Of a DNA stretch of 64,000 nucleotides, positions 33,775 through 43,118 are shown piece after piece; within the stretch, counting starts at the first letter, position 1; each line of letters starts with the position of its first letter. The translations under genes were made by a program, and so were the position numbers. The notes under the pieces were generated by a model that worked only from the letters and a program-made list of their open reading frames with translations, made no database searches and had not been told where the DNA came from. Location: assembly GCF_011045835.1 (NCBI RefSeq), contig NZ_CP047349.1:868001-932000 (forward strand), in the 5' to 3' direction. The DNA is from Proteus terrae subsp. cibarius (lineage in GTDB: Bacteria; Pseudomonadota; Gammaproteobacteria; Enterobacterales; Enterobacteriaceae).

Positions 33775-35403
33775 TTAAATGTTAAATATATCATCAAAAC
33801 TAAAATTTCCCACAAGATCGATTGTATGAATATACTTTATAGATTGTATTTCTTTTGAAATAGAGAGCCGAGTAGTGTTTTCTATATTATGATAATTTAT
33901 TGAAATAATAATTTTTTTATCTTCAACTAAATCTTTAATGCTGAATGTATCTTTATTCCTATCAGAAAATAACAAGCGATCATCATTTATATTGAAATCC
34001 ATAATTTTATTATGGTTATTGTGATTATTAAGGCCTAATATAAAGATATCTTTCCCTTTTCCACCACTGAATTGATTACACCCTTTATCATCCCAAAGAA
34101 TATCATTTCCATCAGAGCCATATAGGATGTCATCATCTTCGCCACCATAAAGCCAATCATCGCCTTTCCCACCATAAAGGACATCATTACCTTTATTTCC
34201 ATAAATAGTATCGTTACCGTTATTACCATAAAGATGATTATTAGTGCGATTACCAATAATAATATCATCATTAATGCCACCAATAGCATTCTCAATGACA
34301 GCACCATATGCGATAGAGAGATTACTTCGTAATCCTCCAATGTCAGAAAAAGCACCTTCATTGAGATCTATTTTTTGTTGTGCGTTATATTTATAAAAGT
34401 TAAGAGTATCAATACCTCCGGCATCCCAAATACAACTAATAATGACATCGTCTGGTGTAGTTAAGCTATAACAGTCTCTTTGTGTATTAGAATTAAAACC
34501 ATAAACAGTATCACCTGTTCGAGTCATTAAATTTATTCCATAGAATTTTTGAATTACATATATATCTATTAACAATGGAGACATAGGGAAAAGCCCCCCC
34601 AAATCTGCTTCTTCTATTTTTGGATAACGATATGTCATCACTGAATATTTGAAACTGTTTTCTTCAATATCAGGATTATTACAATCATTTCCTCTAAAGG
34701 TATGAGGTAAACCAATAGCATGTCCAATCTCATGTATATAAGTTTGAGTGTCTTTATTTCCTTTTTGTAATATTATGGGTTGATTATTTATATGACCATC
34801 TTTATTGTTGTTTTTATATAGAGTAATATGTGAATCTGTTTCTGTATAATAGTATTTTATATTATCTGATTTTTCTTTAAATGAGTCTATTTCAAGTTTT
34901 TGCTCTGGTGTTATTTTATTTTTATTGAGTTTTTTTATACGTATAGTTGTGGATATATTAATCCAAACATGTCCTCCATTACTGTAATCAGTGATTTTTT
35001 CTATTTTTTTACTGGGATCTATATTATTTAATGGGAATGTTGCAACACCTTTTACTAAGTGAGATGTGTCTTTCGTTATCTCATTTACATTATTATAAAT
35101 ACCAAATTTAATATTGGTGTCATATTTATTACCTTTCTTAATAAACTTAATGTTTGCAACATCAGACCATAGTTGTAATATTTTTTCGGCAAATTCTTGT
35201 TGATATTCATTTAATGTTGTAATTGTTTTATATTCGTTTTCTCTTAAATTACTCCAATCGGGAAAGCTATATGTTACTTCAGTAAAATCACTATTAAGAT
35301 CTTGTTTTTTCCATCTACGTAGTGGCTTAAAGCTCTTTATTAGCTTGATAATATCATTATTTTCTAAATTTTCTAAAGAGATATCTTGACGAGTCGTACT
35401 CAT
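33775..35403 (-). CDS. serralysin-family metalloprotease paralogue 2
   Basis: This is a 542-residue M10B-like protein. The zinc motif HEIGHAIGLPH (His224, His228, His234) and Met-turn YSVMTYR (Met256) are intact, so activity is plausible. Compared with ZapA there is roughly 50 extra lysine/asparagine-rich residues just before the zinc helix (around 155-215). RTX-like repeats (IYGNKGNDVLYGGKGDDWLY) occupy about 370-440. The end IDLVGNFSFDDIFNI resembles the ZapA secretion signal. It is presumably exported by ZapBCD. P. mirabilis zap loci are known to hold ZapA-like paralogues (zapE-type names), but I cannot match the exact name. It is AT-richer than zapA by eye. Confidence 0.85.
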   Translation of the reverse strand: MSTTRQDISLENLENNDIIKLIKSFKPLRRWKKQDLNSDFTEVTYSFPDWSNLRENEYKTITTLNEYQQEFAEKILQLWSDVANIKFIKKGNKYDTNIKFGIYNNVNEITKDTSHLVKGVATFPLNNIDPSKKIEKITDYSNGGHVWINISTTIRIKKLNKNKITPEQKLEIDSFKEKSDNIKYYYTETDSHITLYKNNNKDGHINNQPIILQKGNKDTQTYIHEIGHAIGLPHTFRGNDCNNPDIEENSFKYSVMTYRYPKIEEADLGGLFPMSPLLIDIYVIQKFYGINLMTRTGDTVYGFNSNTQRDCYSLTTPDDVIISCIWDAGGIDTLNFYKYNAQQKIDLNEGAFSDIGGLRSNLSIAYGAVIENAIGGINDDIIIGNRTNNHLYGNNGNDTIYGNKGNDVLYGGKGDDWLYGGEDDDILYGSDGNDILWDDKGCNQFSGGKGKDIFILGLNNHNNHNKIMDFNINDDRLLFSDRNKDTFSIKDLVEDKKIIISINYHNIENTTRLSISKEIQSIKYIHTIDLVGNFSFDDIFNI

Positions 35404-35457
35404 AATGTATTAATTTCCTTTTTTATGAGATATTCCTTTAAACTAAATTCGCTTGAG

Positions 35458-35489
35458 ATATTACTTGATGATTTCTCATCAAGTAATAT
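35458..35489. repeat. 14-bp perfect hairpin between protease paralogues
   Basis: ATATTACTTGATGA (35458-35471), TTTC loop, TCATCAAGTAATAT (35476-35489). No T run follows on the minus strand, so it is more likely a 3' stabilising or attenuating hairpin than a full terminator. Confidence 0.7.
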
Positions 35490-35512
35490 ATGAAAAAATG
35501 CTTGTATGTTAA

Positions 35513-37312
35513 TTAACAGAATAAATCTTCATATTCGTATTCACCGATGATGTTAATATTCAAATATTTAGGTGATGATATTTCTGCTGTGTTTATTTTT
35601 AATTTTGTAATATTGTTAATGTTATCATAATAAAGGTTACCTTCATTATTATTTAGATGATTTGAATTTACAATATTAATATTATTTATAATATTGCCAA
35701 GGTCTGTTTTCTTATAAAAAAATACTTTATCAATACCAGATTCAAAATCAGTAATTAAATTTGAAGAATCATTATCTTTACTATTAAAACTAAAGGTATC
35801 ATAACCTGTACCACCCGTTAATTGGTTATTCCCCATTCCTGCATCTAAATAATCATTACCTTCACCTCCATTAAGTACATCATCACCTTTATCACTAAAT
35901 AAAATATCATCACCTAACCCGCCATCAAGAGTGTTATTTCCTTCAGAGTCCCAAAGATAATCATTTCCTTGTCCACCAGATAGATAATCGTCACCATCAG
36001 AACCCATGAGAGAATCATTTCCTTGTTCTCCATATAAGTAATCATTTCCTTGTTCTCCATAAAGAGAATCATTTCCTTCTCCACCATATAAGAAATCATT
36101 ACCTCCTTTAGCGTATAAAGTGTCGTCACCAAGATTACCAAATAGGCTGTTATTAGCATCATTTCCAGATATAATATCTGCGTTGCTGCCTCCTATTGCG
36201 TTTTCAATAACAGTATTATAGGCAATAGAAATATTAGCTCGTAATCCTCCTACATCAGAAAAACTCCCTTCACTAAGATCTATTTTTTGGTCAACTGAAT
36301 ATTCTGAAAAATCTAATGTATCTATTCCCTCAGCATCCCAAATACATGTAATAATTTTATCTTCAGCGGTATTTAATGAATAATGTTCTTTTTTTGTATT
36401 AGAATTAAAACCATAAGTGGTATTACCAATATGTGTGAATTTATTTTGTCCATATGCTGATTGAATAGCGTAAGTATCCATTAATTGTGGTGTTAAAGGA
36501 GACATACCTTGAAAATCAGCATGTTTAAATTCAGGCGTGTTATATGCCATTATTGAGTATTTAGTGGTATTTTCTTCACAATCAGTTGTTTTTTGTCTAG
36601 TAAATGTATGATTTAGGCCAAGAGCATGGCCTATTTCATGACTAATAACTCGTTGTATGTCGGAGCTGTTTTTGAATACATTTTCTGTATTATCAATATG
36701 AGCTTGAGCATTGTTGTTTTTTAGTAGTAAATAATAGTCATTATTTTCTTCAATAGCATAATTAATAATATTTGCTTTAGATTTAAAATCGTTTACTCTT
36801 TTTTGTTGCTCTGGCGTTATTGTTGATTTCCTAATGTGTTCAATAATATTCATATCAGAGATGTTTATCCAAACTTGCCCGCTTAAACTATAATCTCCTA
36901 CTTTCTCTATTTTATCTTTTTCTATCTTATTCTTTTTTTCTATATTATTGGGTCTATAGGCAAATCCTTTTATTGAATAGTTTGTATAACCGGTAATCTC
37001 ATTGATATTATTATAAATACCAAACTTAATATCTGTGTCTTTTTCGCTTTTTACTTCAATAAATTTAATATTTGCAACATCTTCCCATTGCTGAAGTTTT
37101 GCTCTAATTAAATCTTTTCCTTTATCATTGAATGTTGTGAGTGTTTTATATTTATCACCTCTTAATATTGACCAATTAGGAAAACTATAGGTTATTTCAG
37201 TATAACCTTTTTCAATATTATAATTTTCCCATTTGTTATTTGATTCATTTATTTTCATTATGTTGTAAATATAATGAAAATTGGGTGAAATATGTTTTAA
37301 ATATCTATTCAT
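35513..37312 (-). CDS. serralysin-family metalloprotease paralogue 3
   Basis: The 599-residue protein has the zinc motif HEIGHALGLNH (His225, His229, His235) and Met-turn YSIMAYN (Met255). It shares with paralogue 2 the extra lysine/asparagine-rich segment ahead of the zinc helix (about 150-218). Its RTX array (about residues 375-510) is the longest of the three, around a dozen nonapeptides such as GGEGNDSLYGEQGNDYLY. The C terminus INIIGEYEYEDLFC ends in Cys, unusual for this secretion signal. It is the first gene of the minus-strand cluster; its start codon is not certain, since MKINESNN further in is possible. Confidence 0.85.
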   Translation of the reverse strand: MNRYLKHISPNFHYIYNIMKINESNNKWENYNIEKGYTEITYSFPNWSILRGDKYKTLTTFNDKGKDLIRAKLQQWEDVANIKFIEVKSEKDTDIKFGIYNNINEITGYTNYSIKGFAYRPNNIEKKNKIEKDKIEKVGDYSLSGQVWINISDMNIIEHIRKSTITPEQQKRVNDFKSKANIINYAIEENNDYYLLLKNNNAQAHIDNTENVFKNSSDIQRVISHEIGHALGLNHTFTRQKTTDCEENTTKYSIMAYNTPEFKHADFQGMSPLTPQLMDTYAIQSAYGQNKFTHIGNTTYGFNSNTKKEHYSLNTAEDKIITCIWDAEGIDTLDFSEYSVDQKIDLSEGSFSDVGGLRANISIAYNTVIENAIGGSNADIISGNDANNSLFGNLGDDTLYAKGGNDFLYGGEGNDSLYGEQGNDYLYGEQGNDSLMGSDGDDYLSGGQGNDYLWDSEGNNTLDGGLGDDILFSDKGDDVLNGGEGNDYLDAGMGNNQLTGGTGYDTFSFNSKDNDSSNLITDFESGIDKVFFYKKTDLGNIINNINIVNSNHLNNNEGNLYYDNINNITKLKINTAEISSPKYLNINIIGEYEYEDLFC

Positions 37313-37508
37313 GATTAATCCTCATCTTTAAGAAGCGAGTAGTTTATCGATAACCCGCTAAATGCCTTTCAAAAAAGAGATATTTTAAATAATTTTAAGG
37401 CTAATTAATCTTATGAATTAATATTTGAATAAAAGGTGATAAAATTTATTGTTGTATAATATTTTTTGTTTATGTATTTAGACTTGTAATTGAAGAGGGG
37501 GATAGGGG
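37313..37508. other. AT-rich intergenic region upstream of the protease cluster
   Basis: It must hold the promoter of the minus-strand protease cluster. A plus-strand TATAAT (37455-37460) without a good -35 could start the short transcript ending at 37615. Nothing else is recognised. Confidence 0.3.
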
Positions 37509-37568
37509 ATGCGTAATTTATATATTTTTTATTTGTATTTTGTTGAGTTAATGATTGTTAATCGCTAG
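37509..37568 (+). CDS. possible 19-residue small ORF with strong ribosome site
   Basis: ATG 37509 follows GAGGGGGATAGGGG and encodes MRNLYIFYLYFVELMIVNR, ending 12 bases before a strong terminator. A candidate -10 (TATAAT, 37455) lies upstream. The arrangement looks like a small transcript with a leader peptide or tiny hydrophobic protein, but AT-rich chance is a real alternative. Confidence 0.3.
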   Translation: MRNLYIFYLYFVELMIVNR

Positions 37569-37580
37569 ATATAGTGAATA

Positions 37581-37620
37581 AAAAAGTGCTGTTATATCCA
37601 TTAACAGCACTTTTTGTTTT
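37581..37620 (+). terminator. strong terminator without an assigned gene
   Basis: AAAAAGTGCTGTTA (37581-37594) pairs with TAACAGCACTTTTT (37602-37615), followed by GTTTTTTTA. It ends a plus-strand transcript that begins in a region with no large gene, so a small RNA or the 19-residue ORF is the likely source. Confidence 0.85.
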
Positions 37621-37843
37621 TTTATTGTTAATTTTACTGCTTTAACCCTGGTGAGGTTACCTGCTAGGAGACAGGTTGATCGCAATAGACTAAATTTTTA
37701 CTGCAAACTTCTTTTATTTACCTCATTGTGAGGAAGGTGATTCTTTTTATTTTGGGTTTAATTTAAACTATCTGCACTAATGTCTTATTGTTGTGCTGTT
37801 ACTTTACCCTAGTACTTTGTGCATTTGGGAGCCAATTATAAAT
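37621..37843 (+). promoter_or_regulatory. upstream region of the XRE regulator
   Basis: It contains small hairpins (ACCTG..CAGGT near 37660-37677; CCTCATTGTGAGG near 37721-37733). The second is a near palindrome that could be an operator. No gene seen. Confidence 0.3.
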
Positions 37844-38728
37844 ATGCCTTATATACCTAGAGAAAAAATAGATTACCAATCCATTGGTTATCGCTTACGT
37901 GCTTATCGCATAGCCTCTTCATTAAAAGCTGAAGATGTAGCAGAAAACTTGGGTATTTCTCGAGCTGCTGTATATCGGTTAGAAAAAGGTGAAATTGTTA
38001 AAATTGAGACACTTGATAATCTTGCTAGATTATTAAATACCTCGTTAACCAGTTTGTTGGGCATTAATACTGAATATTATTCAAGTGCAAATGGCTTTTT
38101 TGAACGAATGCGCCAGCTTGAAACTCAATCCTCACATATTTACACCCACTTCGAACCTTTCTCTTACTTATTAACTTCAGATTGTTATGACAAAACATTG
38201 GTGGAAATGCTAACAGAGGCTTCCCCCTTAAATCTTTTGTCTGAAAAACAACAAGAAGTTTTGTCTATCTTAAAAGAGCGTAAGAAACATCAGTCCTTGC
38301 ATTCACCCCATATTTATAACCTTATTAGCCAACAGCAAATTGAAAAATTTCTTTACGTTGGCATGCTAGGTTCGGTCAATTTAACTAAAACAGTGCAACA
38401 AGAAAGAAAACAACGAGCAAAAAATGAGATTCTTCATTTAATTGAAAAGTTAGAACAAAAAAATAGTTATCTTAATATTGCAATCATTTCAGATACTATG
38501 CCGTCTTTGACTTTCCAATTATTTTATCAAGATAAAGTACCTCTTTCTTTAGCCGTTAGCCCGTTCCGTTTAGGTGAGTTTCCTAATGTCAGTACGGGCA
38601 TAGCGACTGTGACTTCTTCAACTGAGGCAATATTTCAGTATCAGTCCCTCTTTGATAAGTTATGGTTAAAAGCCACTAAAGATGTTGATGCAATTAATCT
38701 TTTAAAACGAATAGTTAGCGATTATTGA
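37844..38728 (+). CDS. XRE-family transcriptional regulator
   Basis: With ATG 37844 the protein has 294 residues (MPYIPREKIDYQSIGYRLRA). The frame is open to 37793, but that extension looks noncoding, and GGGAG lies upstream of 37844. The HTH_XRE domain covers about residues 10-70 (LKAEDVAENLGISRAAVYRLEKGEIVKIETLDNLARLLN). The remaining 220 residues are a sensor-like region without a family I can name. The gene converges with the amidohydrolase, and their ends overlap by seven bases, so regulation of that gene or of an amide/hydantoin pathway is possible but unproven. Confidence 0.8.
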   Translation: MPYIPREKIDYQSIGYRLRAYRIASSLKAEDVAENLGISRAAVYRLEKGEIVKIETLDNLARLLNTSLTSLLGINTEYYSSANGFFERMRQLETQSSHIYTHFEPFSYLLTSDCYDKTLVEMLTEASPLNLLSEKQQEVLSILKERKKHQSLHSPHIYNLISQQQIEKFLYVGMLGSVNLTKTVQQERKQRAKNEILHLIEKLEQKNSYLNIAIISDTMPSLTFQLFYQDKVPLSLAVSPFRLGEFPNVSTGIATVTSSTEAIFQYQSLFDKLWLKATKDVDAINLLKRIVSDY

Positions 38729-39978
38729 TTGGCTAATGTACCTAATGTTTCAGCTAATAAATCCGCTGCAACAGCAATATCACTAAATTCGGTAAATTCA
38801 TCAGGATGATGACTAATACCAGCAACAGATGGTGTAAAGATCATTGCAGTTGGACAAAGTGGCGCCATATTCATAGAGTCATGACCTGCACCACTTAGCA
38901 TGGTCATGTAGTTGATATCATGTTTTTGGCATAAACTTTCAATAACTTGGCAAATTGAATCATCTAGTTTTACTGGCGATTCAGCAGAAATCGGTTGAAC
39001 ATCAATAGCGACACCAAAATCTTTTTCTGCTTTTTCAACACTATTATTCAAGCGCTGTACAACACGTTGAATACTTTCAGTATCAATACCACGAATATCC
39101 ACTGAAAATTTTACTTGCCCAGGAATAACATTCATGGAGTTTGGTACAACATTGAGCTTACCAACTGTACCAACAGTGCCATAAACAGCTTCAGTACATG
39201 CCGCACGATTGATATCTGTAATAATACCCGCACTCGCCACTAGAGCATCTTGGCGCTGGTACATTGGTGTAGCTCCAGAGTGATCCGCATGGCCATTAAC
39301 CGTAACCGAGAAACGAGTTGGCGCAGCTATTCCGTTGACAATACCGATAGTTTTTTTGTCATTCTCAAGGCGTTTACCTTGCTCTATATGAAGCTCAACA
39401 AAGGCACTAAAACGATCTTTTGTGATTAAACAATCATCAAAATTATCATGTTGATAGCCTAAAGATTTTAGAACTTCAAAAAAGTTATTGCCGTCGTCAT
39501 CTCTATTCTGCTCCCAGCGAGCTCTATCTATTTTGCCTGTTAAAACTTTACTGCCAATGCATGAAAAGCCAAAACGGCTAGATTCTTCTGCACGGAAAAC
39601 AACAAGCTCAAGGTCTCGTTTAAGTTGTTGTGGTTTGTATTGCATTAAGGCATAAAACCCAGCGATAACACCCAAAGCTCCGTCATAAGCACCACCTTGA
39701 GGTACGGTATCAAGGTGAGAACCAGTACCTATTGCGGGTAGTGAGCGATCCTTGCCTGGCAAACGAGCGTAAAGTGTACCAATACCATCACGATAAACTT
39801 CAAGCCCAGCTTCTTTCATTAAACCAGCAAGATACAGATGTGCGGCTTCATCTTCTTCGCCATAGGCAATACGAGTGATCCCTTTGCCACTGTTATCTTT
39901 TTTATAGATTTGCATTGTTTCAATTAACGCTTTCATATCGTCAATTGAATAGTGAATTGCTGTATCTTGTTGAGTCAT
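38722..39978 (-). CDS. M20-family amidohydrolase (allantoate / N-carbamoyl-amino-acid hydrolase type)
   Basis: The 418-residue zinc amidohydrolase has metal-binding motifs GTGSHLDTVPQGGAYDGALGV, the following acidic pair in VFRAEESSRFG, and His in ELHIEQGKRLE. The C-terminal part has MLSGAGHDSMNMAPLCPTAMIF. The dimerisation insert holds VNGHADHSGATPM. Family members hydrolyse allantoate, ureidoglycine or N-carbamoyl amino acids; the substrate is not determinable here. ATG 39978 (MTQQDTAIHYS) is preferred over the open frame to 40053. Confidence 0.88.
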   Translation of the reverse strand: MTQQDTAIHYSIDDMKALIETMQIYKKDNSGKGITRIAYGEEDEAAHLYLAGLMKEAGLEVYRDGIGTLYARLPGKDRSLPAIGTGSHLDTVPQGGAYDGALGVIAGFYALMQYKPQQLKRDLELVVFRAEESSRFGFSCIGSKVLTGKIDRARWEQNRDDDGNNFFEVLKSLGYQHDNFDDCLITKDRFSAFVELHIEQGKRLENDKKTIGIVNGIAAPTRFSVTVNGHADHSGATPMYQRQDALVASAGIITDINRAACTEAVYGTVGTVGKLNVVPNSMNVIPGQVKFSVDIRGIDTESIQRVVQRLNNSVEKAEKDFGVAIDVQPISAESPVKLDDSICQVIESLCQKHDINYMTMLSGAGHDSMNMAPLCPTAMIFTPSVAGISHHPDEFTEFSDIAVAADLLAETLGTLANQ

Positions 39979-40490
39979 AAGAGAATTCTCCCGTGGTTTT
40001 TGTAATATCCCTTTGTCTAAAAAATGAGACAATTTAAGGATTAAAAAAGCCATCTTAAAAGATGGTCACTGTTTTTATGATCATTGCCTATTATATTTAC
40101 TGCTGTAGTTATATTTCGTCAATGATAATTAAGGTGAATTTCATATTCTGTGAGGTAGGTATTAATTAAAAGGAGATATATATCTAGAGTATTTCTTAAA
40201 TGAACTTAATTTGTATGATAAATGTTATAAAATAGATCGCTTTTATTTTAAATATATAAAAGAGTATATATTTAAAGTTTTAAATGAAAATAAGAATTAG
40301 TATTGGTAGTGGTTTTTATTAGAGTGAAATATTATTTATGATAAATTTCAATCTTTTTATAAAATAGAATAAATAAACTTTAATGATATTAAAGTAATAT
40401 TGTTAAAATGATAAGCATCCTATTTATATAGTTGAAGTTAAAATCAATTCTTTATTTTAGTAATATAAGCTTTTATCTTCAGGTGAATAG
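39979..40490. other. AT-rich region upstream of the amidohydrolase
   Basis: No gene recognised. AT content is very high, and stop codons are frequent in all frames. It merges into the fragments starting at 40491. Confidence 0.4.
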
Positions 40491-40613
40491 GAAAAGGAAG
40501 TAACAGCTGGTGCTCAAGGTAGCTCTGAAATGTTGAATATGGTTAAAAATATTGGTGTAAAAATAGTTTTAAAAAATGAGAATTATTCATTGAAGATGAA
40601 TGTAATTAAATAA
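40491..40613 (+). pseudogene. short gene fragment, family unknown
   Basis: An open frame flanked by stops translates to EKEVTAGAQGSSEMLNMVKN followed by IGVKIVLKNENYSLKMNVIK, which reads like the C-terminal end of a protein. There is no start codon with a ribosome site. It is considered a remnant in the decayed stretch left of tRNA-Phe. Confidence 0.35.
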
Positions 40614-40635
40614 TACCATTATGTAAGTACATGTT

Positions 40636-40963
40636 TTAGTGAAAATATTGCAAAATAGAGCTCCACCATTTTTTATGTTTTGTTGAAATTAGATAATCAT
40701 CGCTAAAAGAACCACCACTTAGATAAAAATTATCATAATCTCCAAATACCTAATGGTTCAAAATTACCTGAAAAATTATAAGCGTCTTTAATATAAAAAC
40801 TTATATTATCAATAATAATCGCTTTTCGAATTTCTGATAAATCGTAATATCCACGAATACAAAGCTCTAAATTTCCTGCACCGATGGCAGCCCTTAATTC
40901 ATCACCCATTTCAAAGGCAGGAGTGGTAGAAAACCAATGATCCATTAAGTTAGTTGCTGCATT
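40636..40963 (-). pseudogene. frameshifted fragment, possibly DUF6402-like
   Basis: The minus strand encodes MDHWFSTTPAFEMGDELRAA and continues to FSGNFEPLGIW before a frame break near 40733-40745. In another frame the product continues DYDNFYLSGGSFSDDYLIST and ends KHKKWWSSILQYFH at 40636. The join would restore a protein end. Upstream of 40963 the frame is closed. The sequence recalls DUF6402-type proteins found with type VI secretion or polymorphic-toxin genes; that match is from memory. It is a remnant of a larger gene. Confidence 0.6.
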
Positions 40964-41042
40964 CTATCCCATTTTTTATTTCAATCCAAATGGGAATTGC
41001 CCCCCATTTGATGGTAATTCCCTTTTTTAACAGGAATTGCCT

Positions 41043-41280
41043 ATGAAAAAAGGAACAGAACCTTGGGGTACTGAAAATGAAGGGCTATCTGTTAATGCAG
41101 CAACGGGCGATATTATAACGATATTAATGTCATGCTGTTATGAATGAGAGCGATTGAAAAAGGGGTTAATTCAAATAGATGGTTGACATTTAATAAGCAA
41201 AATGAGCAGGAGGCAAAAAGAAAAAGGCTCTGACTAAATCACAATGGGATGATATTACCGTCGAATGGTACACTATCTAG
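41043..41280 (+). pseudogene. decayed gene with two frame breaks
   Basis: A frame starting MKKGTEPWGTENEGLSVNAA behind AACAGGAA stops at 41147. Coding-like sequence continues in a second frame (AIEKGVNSNRWLTFNKQNEQ, from 41150) and a third (ALTKSQWDDITVEWYTI, to 41280). The three pieces read as one small protein broken by indels. The family is not recognised. It belongs to the fragment cluster beside tRNA-Phe. Confidence 0.55.
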
Positions 41281-41324
41281 AACTAAGAAAGAAGACCTCA
41301 AAAATTTATAAAGTGCAGAAAGCA

Positions 41325-41350
41325 AAAAACCAGCCCTAAGGCTGGTTTTT
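41325..41350 (-). terminator. terminator of tRNA-Phe
   Basis: AAAAACCAGCC (41325-41335), CTAA loop, GGCTGGTTTTT (41340-41350). On the minus strand it lies seven bases beyond the tRNA 3' end and ends in a T run. Confidence 0.92.
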
Positions 41351-41357
41351 CTAAAGA

Positions 41358-41433
41358 TGGTGCCCGAACTCGGAATCGAACCAAGGACACGGGGATTTTC
41401 AATCCCCTGCTCTACCGACTGAGCTATTCGGGC
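41358..41433 (-). tRNA. pheV: tRNA-Phe (GAA)
   Basis: The minus strand reads GCCCGAATAGCTCAGTCGGT at the 5' end, an anticodon arm GGGGATTGAAAATCCCC with GAA anticodon, a T loop TTCGATT and an encoded CCA. Length is 76. All arms pair. Symbol given by analogy with E. coli pheV/pheU. Confidence 0.97.
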
Positions 41434-41682
41434 AACGGGGCGTATTAAACCCGATATCGCCTTGCTCGTCAACGTTATTTATCACAAAACCGTTTGATTG
41501 CTGTTTTTTTAAACTTATTGATTAATAAAACGCTATTTGACGTGGGAAATGAATAAAAATAAAGCTGAAAGTGTTTTGTGATACTTAAAAAACACATGAC
41601 GATAAGCCATTTATTGAGCCTCAGTAACAAAAAAGCTTCCCCAAACTTATTGAGGAAGCTTTATTTTTAGACTAATCATCAA
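41434..41682. other. intergenic region between mltC end and tRNA-Phe
   Basis: It holds the tRNA promoter region on the right side of the tRNA and the mltC terminator at its far end: AAAGCTTCC (41632-41640) with GGAAGCTTT (41654-41662), followed on the minus strand by a T run. No gene seen. Confidence 0.7.
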
Positions 41683-42753
41683 CTAACGATAGTTACGTTG
41701 AGCCGTACTGACCTTCTCAAGATAACGACGAGATTGATCGGCAGGGTGTTTATTACGTAATGTGGTATACACCTGTGTTGGCGCTAAGTTGTTAATCATA
41801 GCCGCCGCTTGTTTCTTATCGTTATGGAATATCCGCAACACGCTACCTGCACCACCGTTGTAAGCCTGTATAACGGCGTAGCGACGTGAAACAGGATCTT
41901 TGATATCTCCAAGGTAACTATTTTGCAATATCGAAATATAAGCCGCACCTGCATCGATATTATTAGCAGGATCAAATAAGTAACTACGACTTGGTTGTCC
42001 TGATTTTCCTTGCATCCGGAATACATCTCGACCTGCGGTTGCTGGCATAATCTGCATTAAGCCGAGTGCATCAGAACTGCTCACCGCATATGGATTGAAA
42101 CTGGATTCAATCTGCATAATTGCCAAGATCAATGATGGCTCAACACCATATTTAGCTGCTGCTTGTTGTACTAGTGGTAAATATTTATGAGCACGTTGAT
42201 CAAGGTGATTAGGAACAAGATTAAGAGTGACATACCAAATTGTGTTCATACCGGATTGACGTTTTTGTAATTTATTGGCAATCAGATAATCTGCAAATTT
42301 ATTGGCGCGCCATTCCCAACGTATAGGTTGCCCTGTGTTATCGAGTACTTGTCCTAATAAAAAGGGTTCTGTACTGTGAGGGATATTATTGATATCAGAA
42401 TAAAGGTCGATAGAGCCCGGATCTTCACCCATTAATAATGTAGTGACAATCGCTTTATGTAATTGGAATTGAGGTGCATCATTACCTAATGTTTCGATCG
42501 TGATCGTACCTGCTTCAAAGTTAATATGGCTACGGGTTTTATAAGCGTCAGTGTATTTTACGTAGTCTTTAGGGCCTGCGATTAATACTTCCTTCATACC
42601 CCAAATCATTTCGATATTATTGGCGAATTGCCCCATAAGAATATCGAACGCATTGGTATCCTTTGCATAATCGGGTTCAAATGTTTTTGGTGGTTGACTA
42701 CTACATGAAATGAGTAGAGGGGCGATAATCAGCAAGAGAAGGATTTTTTTCAT
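41683..42753 (-). CDS. mltC: MltC, membrane-bound lytic murein transglycosylase C
   Basis: The 356-residue lipoprotein starts [20 protein letters not shown] with lipobox LISC. An N-terminal domain ([39 protein letters not shown]) precedes a Slt-type lysozyme domain from about 195, with catalytic Glu in [17 protein letters not shown] and [11 protein letters not shown]. It cleaves peptidoglycan glycan strands at the outer membrane. ATG 42753 is chosen over 42765 because the lipoprotein signal then starts correctly. It follows yggX as in E. coli. Confidence 0.96.
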   Translation of the reverse strand: MKKILLLLIIAPLLISCSSQPPKTFEPDYAKDTNAFDILMGQFANNIEMIWGMKEVLIAGPKDYVKYTDAYKTRSHINFEAGTITIETLGNDAPQFQLHKAIVTTLLMGEDPGSIDLYSDINNIPHSTEPFLLGQVLDNTGQPIRWEWRANKFADYLIANKLQKRQSGMNTIWYVTLNLVPNHLDQRAHKYLPLVQQAAAKYGVEPSLILAIMQIESSFNPYAVSSSDALGLMQIMPATAGRDVFRMQGKSGQPSRSYLFDPANNIDAGAAYISILQNSYLGDIKDPVSRRYAVIQAYNGGAGSVLRIFHNDKKQAAAMINNLAPTQVYTTLRNKHPADQSRRYLEKVSTAQRNYR

Positions 42754-42816
42754 GGTCAATTGCATCGCTATGGTGAATAAAATACCAGAGCCTTAAAGGC
42801 TCTGGAAAAGTGAATA

Positions 42817-43089
42817 TTATTTTTCAGGTGGTGTATAGCCGTCAATATGAACATCATGGCCTTCAAATAAAAATCTCACCATTTCTTGTTCTAATAGTTT
42901 GCGATCGTCAGGATTCATGGTGTTAAGTTTTTTCTCATTGATAAGCATGGTTTGTTTTGCCATCCATTGAGCCCATGCTTCTTTTGAGATTTCATTGAAA
43001 ATGCGCTTTCCAATTTCTCCTGGGTACAACTGAAAATCAAGTCCATCAGCTTCTTTGTTAAGGAAAGTACAAAAAATAGTTCTGCTCAT
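42817..43089 (-). CDS. yggX: YggX, Fe(2+)-trafficking protein
   Basis: The 90-residue protein contains [20 protein letters not shown] and [21 protein letters not shown], the well-conserved YggX signature with its single Cys near the N terminus. It protects iron-sulfur clusters from oxidative damage and is functionally tied to MutY, which is encoded just upstream. Spacing to mutY is 29 bases, so the two are probably co-transcribed. Confidence 0.96.
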   Translation of the reverse strand: MSRTIFCTFLNKEADGLDFQLYPGEIGKRIFNEISKEAWAQWMAKQTMLINEKKLNTMNPDDRKLLEQEMVRFLFEGHDVHIDGYTPPEK

Positions 43090-43118
43090 AATAAATCCTC
43101 AATATCGCAGGTATTAGC

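Noticed and set aside
36000..36110. Short repeated units resembling a CRISPR array
   Set aside because: These are coding RTX nonapeptide repeats in frame with the metalloprotease; no unique spacers.
35914..36162. Open frame in a second frame over the RTX repeats
   Set aside because: Repeats keep several frames open; the product is an M/I-rich shadow of the glycine-aspartate repeat.
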